Source: JACVRU01 sp040905885 (GTDB lineage: Bacteria > Actinomycetota > Thermoleophilia > Gaiellales > Gaiellaceae). Taken from it: a stretch of 15,807 nucleotides of DNA. The DNA lies in the NCBI GenBank assembly GCA_040905885.1, contig JBBDQR010000166.1, positions 1 through 15,807 on the forward strand, given 5' to 3'. Every line of letters begins with the position of its first letter. Position 1 is the first letter of the stretch. The translations under genes were made by a program, and so were the position numbers. The notes below the pieces were generated by a model that saw only the letters and a list, made by a program, of their open reading frames with translations, searched no databases and had not been told where the DNA came from. This document shows positions 1-6,549 of the stretch, one piece after another.

Positions 1-937
1 GCGGACCTATGACGAGCGGTCGGTCATCTACCACCGGCAGGGCCGGATCGGCACCTACGCGATCTTCTGGGGGCACGAGGCGATGCAGGCCGGCGCCTTC
101 CATGCGCTCGAGGACGAGGACTGGATCTTCCCGAGCTATCGCGAGTCGGCGATCGGCCTGCTGCGCGGGATGCCGCCGCAGACGATCCTGTCCTGGTGGC
201 GCGGCCATCCGGCCGGCTGGTGGAACCCTGCCGACTACAACCTTGCGTCGATCTGCGTCCCGATCGCGACCCAGGTGCCGCACGCGGCCGGCCTCGCTTG
301 GGGGAAGCGGCTGCGCGGGGAGTCGGCCTGCGCGCTGACGTTCTTCGGCGACGGCGCCACGTCGGAGGGCTCCTTCCACGAGGGCGCCAACTTCGCCGGC
401 GTCATGCGGGCGCCGCTGATCCTCCTCTGCAACAACAACCAGTGGGCGATCTCGACCCCGGTGTCGGCGCAGACGCGGGCCGAGGCGCTCGTGGACAAGG
501 CGGTCGGCTACGGGATTCCGGGCACGCGCGTCGACGGCGGCGACGTGCTGGCTGTCTACGAGGCGACGCGCGAGGCGGTCTCCCGCGCCCGCGCCGGTGA
601 CGGACCGACCTTCATCGAGGCGGTCACCTACCGCGCCGCTCCGCACGCGACGGCCGACGACCCGCGCGCCTACATCGATCCGGAGCGGGTCGAGGAGGCG
701 CGCGCGAACGAGTGCCTGGGCAGGTACGAGCGGTACCTGCGCCGGCTCGGCGTGCTCTCCGACGAGCACGAGCAGCAGATCAAGGCCGAGGCCGCCGACG
801 TGATGCGAGCCGGGATCGCCGCGGCGGAAGCCGAGCCGGCTCCCGACGTGGGGCTCGTGTTCGAGCACGCGCTGGCCAACCCGCCCGAGTCGTTCGAGCA
901 CGAGCTCGCGGAGCTGCGGAGGATCCTGGGTGGCTGA
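1..937 (+). CDS. pdhA: 2-oxoacid (pyruvate-type) dehydrogenase E1 component, alpha subunit, 5'-truncated by window edge
   Basis: The first complete in-frame codon begins at base 2; about 311 residues are present and the N-terminal part lies outside the window. E1 alpha pairs with E1 beta to decarboxylate a 2-oxoacid on thiamine diphosphate (ThDP) and pass the acyl group to the E2 lipoyl arm. The fragment opens with TYDERSVIYHRQGRIGTYA, which resembles Bacillus-type PdhA, followed by GHEA and PSYRES. The ThDP-Mg motif GDGATSEG starts near fragment residue 116 and runs on to CNNNQWAISTP; the HATADDPRAY segment near the C-terminus is also typical. The gene ends with TGA and overlaps the E1 beta start by 8 bp, so translation is probably coupled. 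The Bacillus-like sequence favours pyruvate, but a branched-chain 2-oxoacid substrate cannot be excluded. Confidence 0.93.
   Translation, partial: RTYDERSVIYHRQGRIGTYAIFWGHEAMQAGAFHALEDEDWIFPSYRESAIGLLRGMPPQTILSWWRGHPAGWWNPADYNLASICVPIATQVPHAAGLAWGKRLRGESACALTFFGDGATSEGSFHEGANFAGVMRAPLILLCNNNQWAISTPVSAQTRAEALVDKAVGYGIPGTRVDGGDVLAVYEATREAVSRARAGDGPTFIEAVTYRAAPHATADDPRAYIDPERVEEARANECLGRYERYLRRLGVLSDEHEQQIKAEAADVMRAGIAAAEAEPAPDVGLVFEHALANPPESFEHELAELRRILGG
918..924 (+). promoter_or_regulatory. Ribosome binding site for E1 beta
   Basis: GGAGGAT lies inside the end of the E1 alpha gene, about 7 nt before the GTG at 930. It fixes GTG-930 as the E1 beta start, giving an N-terminus beginning M-A-D-K-Y-L. 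Confidence 0.6.
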
Positions 938-1904
938 CAAGTACCTCGTCGAGGCGGTCAACGACGCGCTCCACGTCGAGATGGAGCGCGACGACGACGT
1001 GCTGGTGATGGGCGAGGACGTCGGCCGCGCCGGGGGCGTCTTCCGGGCCACCGCCGGCCTCCGCGACCGCTTCGGCCCCGACCGCTGCGTCGACACGCCG
1101 CTCGCCGAGGCGGGGATCATGGGCAGCGCCGTCGGCCTCTGCATGGCCGGCTGGCGTCCGGTCTGCGAGATGCAGTACGACGCGTTCAGCTACCCGGCCC
1201 TCGACCAGCTGATCACGCACGTCGGCCGCTACCACTGGCGCACCGGCGGGAAGATGACCTTCCCGATCGTCGTGCGCATGCCGTACGGCGGCGGCGTGCG
1301 CGCGCCGGAGCTCCACGACGACTCGCCCGAGACGTACTACGTGCACACGCCCGGCGTGAAGGTGGCGATCCCGTCCACGCCCGCGGACGCGAAGGGGCTG
1401 CTCGCCGCCGCGATCCGCGATCCCGACCCGGTGGTCGTCTTCGAGCCGAAGCTCGTCTACCGAACCGCGCGCGGCGAGGTGCCCGAGGGCGAGCACGTCG
1501 TCCCGCTCGGCAAGGCGCGGCTCGCCCGCGAGGGCGAGGATCTCACGATCGTGGCCTACGGGACGATGGTCGGCGTCGCGGAGCGGGCCGCGGACGCGCT
1601 GGCCGACCGCGCGTCGGTGGAGGTGCTGGACGTGCGGACGCTGAAGCCGCTCGACGAGGAGGCGCTGCTCGCCTCGGCGGCGAAGACCGGCCGCGTCGTG
1701 ATCGTGCAGGAGGCGCCGCGCACGGCCGGCTACGGCGCAGAGCTCGCCGCCGTCCTGGCGGAGAAGGCGATCCTCGACCTGCGCGGGCCCGTGCTGCGCG
1801 TGACCGGCTACGACGTGCCGTACCCGTACTGGAAGCTCGAGGACGCGTACATGCCGTCCGTCGAGCGGGTCGTCGACGCGGCGACGCGGCTCCTCGACTT
1901 CTGA
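930..1904 (+). CDS. pdhB: 2-oxoacid (pyruvate-type) dehydrogenase E1 component, beta subunit
   Basis: This 324-residue protein is of normal length for the family. It is the partner of E1 alpha in the decarboxylating, ThDP-binding heterotetramer. Visible family features are MGEDVGRAGGVFRAT near residues 27-41, DTPLAEAGIMGSAVG near 56-70, and MPYGGGVRAPELH in the middle. The C-terminal transketolase-like half contains VVIVQEAPRTAGYGAE, and the end reads GYDVPYPYWKLEDAYMPS. GTG-930 is chosen because it has a good upstream GGAGG. The stop TGA shares its last base with the ATG of E2 (TGATG), a termination-reinitiation arrangement, so the three subunits are very likely made from one mRNA in matched amounts. 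Confidence 0.95.
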   Translation: MADKYLVEAVNDALHVEMERDDDVLVMGEDVGRAGGVFRATAGLRDRFGPDRCVDTPLAEAGIMGSAVGLCMAGWRPVCEMQYDAFSYPALDQLITHVGRYHWRTGGKMTFPIVVRMPYGGGVRAPELHDDSPETYYVHTPGVKVAIPSTPADAKGLLAAAIRDPDPVVVFEPKLVYRTARGEVPEGEHVVPLGKARLAREGEDLTIVAYGTMVGVAERAADALADRASVEVLDVRTLKPLDEEALLASAAKTGRVVIVQEAPRTAGYGAELAAVLAEKAILDLRGPVLRVTGYDVPYPYWKLEDAYMPSVERVVDAATRLLDF

Positions 1905-2929
1905 TGGCGTACGAGTTCAAGCTGCCCGACCTCGGCGAGGGGCTGACGGAGGGCGAGATCGCGCGCTGGCTCGTGAAGGAGGGCCAGGAGATCGCCGAGG
2001 ACGACCCGCTCGTCGAGATCCAGACCGACAAGACGACGGTGGAGATCCCCTCGCCGGCGGCGGGCGTCGTCTCGAAGATCCTCGTCGAGGAGGGCGCGGT
2101 CGTCCCCGTCGGAACCGTGCTCGTCGTGATCGGCGGCGACGGGGCGGTCGAGGCACCTGCCGCGCCGGTGGAGAAGGCGCGCGCGACGCCGCTCGTCCGC
2201 AAGCTCGCGCAGGAGCTCGGCGTCGACCTCGACGCGCTGAAGGGGACGGGCCTGCAGGGACGGATCACGGAGGACGACGTTCGCGGCGCCGCCGGGCCGC
2301 AGGAGGGGCGGCGCGAGCCGATCCGGGGCGTCCGGCGGCTGATGTCCGAGAACATGACGCGCTCGCACCAGGACATCCCCGCGGTCACGTGGGTCGAGGA
2401 GTGCGACTTCACGGGCGTCGACCTGGACCGACTCGTCCCGCTCGTGCTGAAGGCCTGCGCCGAGGCCCTCCGCGAGTTCCCCGAGCTGAACGCCCGCGTC
2501 GAGGGCGACGACCTGGTCTACCTCGACCGCTACGACATCGGTGTCGCCGTCGCCACCGAGGAAGGCCTGGTCGTGCCCGTCGTCCGCGGCTGCGACACGG
2601 CCTCGCTCGACGAGCTCGACGCCGAGCTCAGGCGGCTCGCCGAGGCGGCCCGGGCCGGGACGCTGAAGCCCGAGGAGCTTCGCGACGGCACCTTCACGAT
2701 CACGAGCGCGGGCAAGTTCGCCGGGCTCCTCGTGACGCCGCTGATCAACCCGCCGCAGGTGGCGATCCTCGGCGTCCACCGCATCGCCGACCGGCCGGTC
2801 GTGCGCGACGGCGAGGTCGCGGCGCGGCGCATGGGCAACGTCTCCGTGACGTTCGACCACCGGGTGATCTACGGCAAGCGCGCCGCCGAGTTCGGGCTCG
2901 CCGTGATCGGGCGGCTCGAAGAGGGGTAA
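1904..2929 (+). CDS. pdhC: Dihydrolipoamide acyltransferase (E2), compact single-lipoyl form with altered catalytic motif
   Basis: This 341-residue E2 is shorter than the usual 400 or more residues. Residues 1-78 form one lipoyl domain with the lipoylation Lys43 in EIQTDKTTVEIPSP. After a linker of only about 12 residues, a peripheral subunit-binding domain runs from about 92 to 127 (TPLVRKLAQELGVD, then GRITEDDV). The catalytic acyltransferase domain spans about 137-338, with GTFTITSAGKF at 262-272 and INPPQVAILGV at 281-291. The family motif HxxxDG reads H319-R-V-I-Y323-G324: the histidine is kept but Asp is replaced by Tyr (codon TAC at 2870-2872). ATG-1904 overlaps the E1 beta stop by one base and has no strong ribosome site, implying coupled translation. 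E2 would form the core carrying E1 and E3; no E3 gene is visible here. Acyl specificity cannot be read from sequence alone. Confidence 0.92.
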   Translation: MAYEFKLPDLGEGLTEGEIARWLVKEGQEIAEDDPLVEIQTDKTTVEIPSPAAGVVSKILVEEGAVVPVGTVLVVIGGDGAVEAPAAPVEKARATPLVRKLAQELGVDLDALKGTGLQGRITEDDVRGAAGPQEGRREPIRGVRRLMSENMTRSHQDIPAVTWVEECDFTGVDLDRLVPLVLKACAEALREFPELNARVEGDDLVYLDRYDIGVAVATEEGLVVPVVRGCDTASLDELDAELRRLAEAARAGTLKPEELRDGTFTITSAGKFAGLLVTPLINPPQVAILGVHRIADRPVVRDGEVAARRMGNVSVTFDHRVIYGKRAAEFGLAVIGRLEEG

Positions 2930-2981
2930 ATCCGGCCCCGGCTCAGGCCCGTATCCCCTCTCGAAACCGGAATCCGGGGGG

Positions 2982-2988
2982 AAGGAGG
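2982..2988 (+). promoter_or_regulatory. Ribosome binding site that selects ATG-2995
   Basis: AAGGAGG stands 6 nt before ATG-2995 but directly against ATG-2989. The spacing favours the second ATG, so the CHRD-domain protein most likely begins M-K-R-T-V rather than M-R-M-K-R. Confidence 0.65.
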
Positions 2989-2994
2989 ATGCGT

Positions 2995-3507
2995 ATGAAG
3001 CGGACCGTGGCGTTCCTGATCGCCGGGCTCGTGGCGATCTCGCTCGGTGGGCTGGCCCTCGCCGGCCTGAACAACAACTCGAGCATCCATCTGGCCGGCA
3101 AGTTCGAGGTGCCGATGCGGGACACGAACGCGCAGGGCCAGGCGATCTTCCACATCGCCGACGACGGTCAGTCGGTGGCCTACAAGCTGATCGGCTCCAA
3201 CATCGAGAACGCGTTCATGGGGCACATCCACTGTGGCTCGCCGACGGTGAACGGCCCGATCGTCGTCTGGCTCTACCCGAGCACGGCGCCGGTTGCCGGT
3301 CCGTCAGGGGCAGGCCGCCACGACGGCGTGCTCTCGCAGGGCACGTTCACGGACGCGAACGTGATCGACCGCGCGCCGAGCGCAACGTGCCCGGGGGGCG
3401 TGGACGACCTCGCCGATGTCCTGGAGCTGCTCCAGAACGGCGGCGGCTACGTGAACGTGCACACCGACCAGCTGCCGGGCGGCGAGATCCGGGGGAACAC
3501 GCCCTAG
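2995..3507 (+). CDS. Secreted CHRD-domain protein
   Basis: This is a 170-residue protein. Residues 1-23 look like a Sec signal peptide: MKRT, then a hydrophobic stretch ending ALAG. The rest is one CHRD domain, a beta-rich extracellular fold named after chordin repeats. Recognisable family pieces are KFEVP (36-40), GHIHCGSPTVNGPIVVWLYP (76-95), GGGYVNVHTDQLPGGEIRG (149-167), and two cysteines (80 and 132) that could form a disulfide. CHRD proteins occur in many bacteria but their biochemical role is not established. The gene has its own strong ribosome site 65 bp after the E2 stop and faces a convergent gene, so it is probably a single-gene unit or the tail of the dehydrogenase operon. No clear TANNNT box sits at the usual place. 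Confidence 0.85.
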   Translation: MKRTVAFLIAGLVAISLGGLALAGLNNNSSIHLAGKFEVPMRDTNAQGQAIFHIADDGQSVAYKLIGSNIENAFMGHIHCGSPTVNGPIVVWLYPSTAPVAGPSGAGRHDGVLSQGTFTDANVIDRAPSATCPGGVDDLADVLELLQNGGGYVNVHTDQLPGGEIRGNTP

Positions 3508-3522
3508 TCCGGGCGCGAGGGA

Positions 3523-3550
3523 GGGCGGGGGACCTGCGGCGCCCCCGCCC
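3523..3550. terminator. GC-rich hairpin between convergent genes (likely bidirectional terminator)
   Basis: GGGCGGGGG (3523-3531) and CCCCCGCCC (3542-3550) form a perfect 9-bp stem with a 10-nt loop. It lies 15 bp after the CHRD gene stop and 5 bp from the stop of the convergent thioredoxin-like gene. There is no T-run, as is common for high-GC actinobacterial terminators, so function is inferred from position and stem strength. Confidence 0.55.
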
Positions 3551-3555
3551 GATAC

Positions 3556-3855
3556 CTAGACGGCGCTGACCACGTCGTCGAGATGCGGCTCGAGCATCTG
3601 CTCGATCCGCGGGGCGCTCGTCCTCCCGTCGATGCGCGCGACCGCGCGCTTCCCCTTGACGAGCACGAGCGCCGGCACCTCCGCGACGTGTAAGCGCTCG
3701 GCGAGGTCGGGCCGGTCGTCGACGTCGACGCGCGTCACGCGCAGCCGGGTTCGCTCCTTGCGCGCGATATGGGCGAGCAGGCTCTCCATCCGCCTCGCCG
3801 GCCCGGAGCGGGCATGCGAGAAGAACACGAGCAGGGGCCGGGCGTCGCGTACCAC
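3556..3855 (-). CDS. Thioredoxin-fold protein lacking the CxxC redox motif
   Basis: From GTG-3855 the product has 99 residues. The order of elements is thioredoxin-like: a strand (LLVFF, 8-12), the active-site loop, a helix, then RVTRVDVDDRPDLAERLHV and EVPALVLVKGKR, in which Pro61 matches the conserved cis-proline. Where thioredoxin has WCGPC, this protein has R-S17-G-P-A20, so both cysteines are absent and dithiol chemistry is not possible. A binding, chaperone-like or scaffold role is possible but unproven. The start is uncertain: TTG-3888 would add 11 residues, but GTG-3855 has a good GGGAAGGA 7 nt upstream. It faces the 3909 gene divergently and the CHRD gene convergently, so it is probably monocistronic. 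Confidence 0.8.
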   Translation of the reverse strand: MVRDARPLLVFFSHARSGPARRMESLLAHIARKERTRLRVTRVDVDDRPDLAERLHVAEVPALVLVKGKRAVARIDGRTSAPRIEQMLEPHLDDVVSAV

Positions 3856-3862
3856 GAAACAG

Positions 3863-3870
3863 TCCTTCCC
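3863..3870 (-). promoter_or_regulatory. Ribosome binding site favouring GTG-3855
   Basis: On the minus strand, GGGAAGGA precedes GTG-3855 by 7 nt. The upstream TTG-3888 has no comparable site, so the shorter product is preferred. Confidence 0.5.
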
Positions 3871-3896
3871 CGCGCGGAGGTCGGGCAAACGACCAC

Positions 3897-3902
3897 TAAG
3901 CT
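3897..3902 (+). promoter_or_regulatory. TAAGCT -10 box, leaderless arrangement
   Basis: TAAGCT (TANNNT class) ends 6 nt before GTG-3909, placing transcription initiation at or next to the start codon. No Shine-Dalgarno sequence precedes the GTG and no clear -35 element is visible. Confidence 0.5.
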
Positions 3903-3908
3903 GCGCGC

Positions 3909-4328
3909 GTGTTCGGGGCGACGTGGTACACGGCGGGTCTCGTCGCGGGCTTCGGCCTGGCGCTCGGCGTCCTCGTGGCGGGGCTGCTGGCCACGGTGCG
4001 GGGAGGAGTGCTCGTCGCCTTCCTCGCCGGCCTGGCCGGCGGCGCCCTGATCGGCGCGCTTCCCTGGGGCTGGGAGGAGGCGGCCGCGGGCGGCTTCGGC
4101 GGCGCCCTCGGCGGCCTCGGGACGGTCCAGCTCGTTCGCGGCGCGCTCGGCCGGGGCGGCACCCGGGGCGCGACCGCGGTGCTGGTCGCCCTCGGCGCGG
4201 TCGTGCTCGCCGTGCTCGCGCTCGTGCCCCTGCTCGGCTACGTCGAGGCCGTCGTCGTCCCGGCCGCGGCGCGCCGGCTGAGCCGCCGTGCCGGCCGCAC
4301 CTACGCCGGGCTCCGCATCCTCAGGTGA
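3909..4328 (+). CDS. Small integral membrane protein of unknown function
   Basis: I do not recognise this 139-residue protein. It is dominated by Gly/Ala/Leu/Val and has three likely membrane segments, about residues 9-30, 33-54 and 88-112. A Gly-rich stretch (61-72) and the WGWEE motif lie between the second and third. The tail is strongly basic (AARRLSRRAGRTYAGLR), suggesting a cytoplasmic C-terminus by the positive-inside rule. GTG-3909 is chosen because a TAAGCT -10 box lies 6 nt upstream. The last bases form GTGA with the start of the phosphodiesterase gene, so the two are almost certainly co-translated. This hints that the membrane protein may act with that enzyme, though co-function is only inferred from the overlap. 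Confidence 0.75.
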   Translation: MFGATWYTAGLVAGFGLALGVLVAGLLATVRGGVLVAFLAGLAGGALIGALPWGWEEAAAGGFGGALGGLGTVQLVRGALGRGGTRGATAVLVALGAVVLAVLALVPLLGYVEAVVVPAAARRLSRRAGRTYAGLRILR

Positions 4329-5572
4329 CCAAGCTCGTCCTGATCGTGATCGACGGGCTCACTGCGGCCGCGTTCGAGGCGGCCGTCGAGGACGGCCACG
4401 CCCCCATGCTGGGCCTCCTCGCGCGCGAGGGCCGCTACCGCCGCGCGGTCTCGTCCTTCCCCTCGCTGACGCCCGTCTGTCTCTCGACGCTCGCCACGGG
4501 CGCGGGCCCAGACGTGCACGAGATCCCGCACCTCGTCTGGTGGCATCGCGGCGAGCGCCGCCTCGTGGAATACGGATCCTCGTTCGGCGCCCTTCGCGCC
4601 GCCGGGCTGACGCGCTCCCTGCGGGACACGATCGTCGACATGAACCGGCGCCACCTCGGTCGGGACGCCGTGACGATCTTCGAGGCGGTGGAGGACGCCG
4701 GGCTCGTCCCCGCGGCCGTCAACTTCACCTGCTACCGCGGGCGGACGCGGCACGCCGCGATCCTGCCCGGCGTGCCCTCCGTGCTCGGGCCCCGCCGCTT
4801 CTTCTTCTACAACCTCTTCGAGTCCGACCCCACGGGCGCGCCGCTCGCCGTCCGCAGCCGCGCCTCGGGGACGGTGGACGGATACGCGGAGGCGGTCGGC
4901 CGCTGGCTCGTCACCCGCGACGGCTTCGACCTCCTCGTCTACTACCTCTCCGACTACGACTTCGCCTCGCACGCACTCGGCCCGGACGACGTGCGGCGCG
5001 AGCTCGCCCGGGCGGACGCGCGCGTCGCCGCGCTCGTCGAGGCGGCCGGCGGCCTCGACGAGTTCCTGGCGCGCTACGGCGTGATCGTCTGCTCCGACCA
5101 CGGCCAGACGGCCGTGGCGCAGGCGGCCCGGCTCGAGGACGCCTTCACGGGCGTGCCGGGAGTGCGGGTCGCGGCGTCGAACCGCGCCGCGATGGTCTAC
5201 GGGGACGACCCCGCCGCGCTCGCGCGCCGGCTCGAGGGTCACCCCGCGGTCGACGTGGCCGGGTACCTCGAGGACGGCGATCTCGTCCCGGTCGGGGACG
5301 TCGACGCCCATCCCGAGGGCCGGGCCCGGCTGCTCGCGGCGCTGCGCAACCCGAACGCGGGCGACGTGCTCGTCTCGGCTGCCCCAGGCTGGGAGTTCTG
5401 CGACCTGGGCGGGAGGCATCACGCAGGCGGGGGCAGCCACGGCTCGCTCACCGCCGGCGACTCCGAGGTGCCGATGCTCACCGTCGGCGTCGAGGGGGAG
5501 GCCGAGCGCATCGCCGACGTCGCCTCGCTCGCGCTCGGTCATCTCGGGGCCCGCGCGGCGCTCGCGGCCTGA
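4325..5572 (+). CDS. Alkaline phosphatase superfamily phosphodiesterase/nucleotide pyrophosphatase-like enzyme
   Basis: This 415-residue protein has the full metal-ligand set of the type I phosphodiesterase (PF01663-type) fold: D10 in VIDGL, T49 in FPSLTP as the likely nucleophile, D212 and H216 in LSDYDFASH, D258-H259 in CSDHGQT, and H372 in SHGS. These should hold two metal ions, usually zinc. Members hydrolyse phosphodiester or phosphonate bonds; the substrate here is unknown. No signal peptide is visible, so a cytoplasmic location is likely unless the upstream membrane partner tethers it. GTG-4325 overlaps the preceding stop as GTGA, which defines the start. A stretch of aromatic residues (RRFFFYNLFE, 158-167) may help form the substrate pocket. 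Confidence 0.88.
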   Translation: MTKLVLIVIDGLTAAAFEAAVEDGHAPMLGLLAREGRYRRAVSSFPSLTPVCLSTLATGAGPDVHEIPHLVWWHRGERRLVEYGSSFGALRAAGLTRSLRDTIVDMNRRHLGRDAVTIFEAVEDAGLVPAAVNFTCYRGRTRHAAILPGVPSVLGPRRFFFYNLFESDPTGAPLAVRSRASGTVDGYAEAVGRWLVTRDGFDLLVYYLSDYDFASHALGPDDVRRELARADARVAALVEAAGGLDEFLARYGVIVCSDHGQTAVAQAARLEDAFTGVPGVRVAASNRAAMVYGDDPAALARRLEGHPAVDVAGYLEDGDLVPVGDVDAHPEGRARLLAALRNPNAGDVLVSAAPGWEFCDLGGRHHAGGGSHGSLTAGDSEVPMLTVGVEGEAERIADVASLALGHLGARAALAA

Positions 5573-5588
5573 CGGCCGACGCCCTCCT

Positions 5589-5594
5589 TACGAT
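5589..5594 (+). promoter_or_regulatory. TACGAT -10 box upstream of a mini-ORF and the PRC-barrel gene
   Basis: TACGAT is followed by 6 nt and then GTG-5601, the start of a 13-codon ORF. The geometry matches the leaderless promoters elsewhere in this window. No recognisable -35 box is seen, the upstream bases being the end of the phosphodiesterase gene. Confidence 0.45.
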
Positions 5595-5600
5595 CCCGGC

Positions 5601-5642
5601 GTGCGTTTCGCCGACCCCGCAGCGGGGAGAACGGCGCCGTGA
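5601..5642 (+). CDS. Possible 13-residue leaderless upstream ORF coupled to the PRC-barrel gene
   Basis: GTG-5601 opens a 13-codon frame (MRFADPAAGRTAP) whose TGA at 5640-5642 overlaps the PRC-barrel start GTG at 5639-5641. The TACGAT box 6 nt before the GTG would make it the first codon of a leaderless mRNA. A GGGGAGA ribosome site for the main gene (5624-5630) lies inside it. The peptide has no recognisable domain, so if translated it most likely serves to load ribosomes or tune expression. The codons are short and could be coincidental. Confidence 0.35.
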   Translation: MRFADPAAGRTAP

Positions 5643-6088
5643 CCAGCAGGAGCTTCTCCCTCCGAGCGCTGCTGGGCCGGCCGGTCATGCTGAAGGGCAT
5701 GCGGCTGGGCGATCCGAGCGACGCGGTCCTCGACACGGAGTCGCTTCGCGTAGTGGGCCTGGAGGTCCTGTGCGCCGACGGGGCCCGCAGGTTCCTCCCG
5801 CTCGCGGCGGCCCGCATCCGCGAGGACCGCGTCGCCGTCGGCTCCGCGCTGATCCTGCTCGAGGGCGAGCACCGCGAGTTCTACCGGCCGCGGTCGCGGA
5901 CGTTCCGCGCCCTGATCGGCGCGCCGGTGGAGCGCGGGGGACGTCTGCTCGGCGAGCTGGTCGACCTCGTCGTCGCGCCCGACGGCACCGTCGAGGCGGT
6001 GGCCGCGCGCGCGAACGGCTCGGGCGCCCTGCTGCACGAGAGCGCCGGCGTCACGATCTCGCCCGCGCCGAAGGCGTCGGCCGCGTAG
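5639..6088 (+). CDS. Protein with one or two PRC-barrel-like domains
   Basis: This is a 149-residue protein without a signal peptide or membrane segment. Residues about 6-76 read as a PRC-barrel: a start like SLRALLGRPV, a VVGLEVLCADGARRFLPL strand pair, then RIREDRVAVGSALILLE. A second, shorter repeat begins at TFRALIGAPVERGGRLLGELVDLVV (from 88) and continues to TVEAV. PRC-barrels are small beta folds found in photosynthetic reaction centre H subunits, RimM and many uncharacterised envelope or stress proteins, usually mediating binding. GTG-5639 has GGGGAGA 8 nt upstream. The gene is followed within 18 bp by a gtrA-like gene, but that gene appears to have its own promoter. The specific function is unknown. 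Confidence 0.75.
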   Translation: MTSRSFSLRALLGRPVMLKGMRLGDPSDAVLDTESLRVVGLEVLCADGARRFLPLAAARIREDRVAVGSALILLEGEHREFYRPRSRTFRALIGAPVERGGRLLGELVDLVVAPDGTVEAVAARANGSGALLHESAGVTISPAPKASAA

Positions 6089-6093
6089 TCCGG

Positions 6094-6099
6094 TACCCT
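6094..6099 (+). promoter_or_regulatory. TACCCT -10 box, leaderless arrangement before the GtrA-like gene
   Basis: TACCCT ends 7 nt before GTG-6107, within the 18-bp gap after the PRC-barrel gene. There is no ribosome site in the gap, which supports a leaderless transcript. Confidence 0.5.
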
Positions 6100-6106
6100 C
6101 GCGCCG

Positions 6107-6529
6107 GTGATCGCCGGCACCCGCGCGGGGCGTGCGCTCCGACGCCCGCAGAACTGGCTCCAGCTCGCCAAGTTCGCGACCGTCGGCGCCAGCGGGTACG
6201 TCGTCAACCTGAGCGTCTATGCGGCGCTCGTGGAGGTTGCCGGGCTGCACTACCTCGTCGCGGCGGTGTGCTCGTTCCTCGTCGCCGTGACGAACAACTA
6301 CACCTGGAACCGCCTGTGGACCTTCCGGAACCAGCGCGGTCACGTCGCGTACCAGGGCATGCGCTTCCTCGTCGTGTCGGTGAGCGCCCTCGGCGCCAAC
6401 CTGCTCTTCCTCGAGGCGCTCGTCAGCGTGGGCCTGGGGAAGATCTCCGCCCAGGCGATCGCGATCATCCTTGTGACGCCGCTCAACTTCGTCGGCAACA
6501 AGCTCTGGTCCTTCCGGACGAAATCCTGA
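6107..6529 (+). CDS. GtrA-family four-helix membrane protein
   Basis: This 140-residue protein matches the GtrA layout: four membrane helices (about 23-43, 46-64, 84-106, 113-131) with the family's twin signatures NNYTWNRLWTFR (63-74) and LNFVGNKLWSFR (126-137) closing each half. GtrA proteins are thought to move or assist polyprenyl-phosphate-linked sugars across the cytoplasmic membrane for glycosylation of cell-surface polymers. The two GT-C type glycosyltransferase-like genes directly downstream fit such a role. GTG-6107 lies 7 nt after a TACCCT box. The last codons form the left arm of a perfect 12-bp hairpin whose loop contains the TGA stop. Confidence 0.9.
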   Translation: MIAGTRAGRALRRPQNWLQLAKFATVGASGYVVNLSVYAALVEVAGLHYLVAAVCSFLVAVTNNYTWNRLWTFRNQRGHVAYQGMRFLVVSVSALGANLLFLEALVSVGLGKISAQAIAIILVTPLNFVGNKLWSFRTKS

Positions 6530-6543
6530 ACGGATTTCGTCCG
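6515..6543 (+). other. Perfect 12-bp-stem hairpin spanning the gtrA stop codon
   Basis: CGGACGAAATCC (6515-6526) and GGATTTCGTCCG (6532-6543) are exact reverse complements, separated by 5 nt that include the gtrA TGA. The right arm ends where a GAGGGG purine run (6543-6548) and the GTG-6550 start of the next gene begin. There is no T-run afterwards. It may be an mRNA attenuator or stability element, a terminator-like stop for part of the transcripts, or a DNA dyad bound by a regulator. Confidence 0.7.
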
Positions 6544-6549
6544 AGGGGA

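Noticed and set aside
2936..2979. CCCCGG...CCGGGG inverted repeat after the E2 gene as a terminator
   Set aside because: The stem is only 6 bp with a loop of more than 30 nt, and the right arm runs into the CHRD gene ribosome site region.
4301..5542. 413-codon open frame on the minus strand
   Set aside because: It is the shadow of the phosphodiesterase gene, whose metal ligands are all in place on the plus strand.
5565..5578. CGGCC-TGAC-GGCCG hairpin at the phosphodiesterase stop as a terminator
   Set aside because: The stem is only 5 bp, common by chance in this base composition.
4288..6549. Very long upstream extension of the GT-C gene frame
   Set aside because: The frame is open by chance through the phosphodiesterase, PRC-barrel and gtrA genes; its translation there is Arg/Pro/Gly-rich, and a signal peptide appears only from about 6550.
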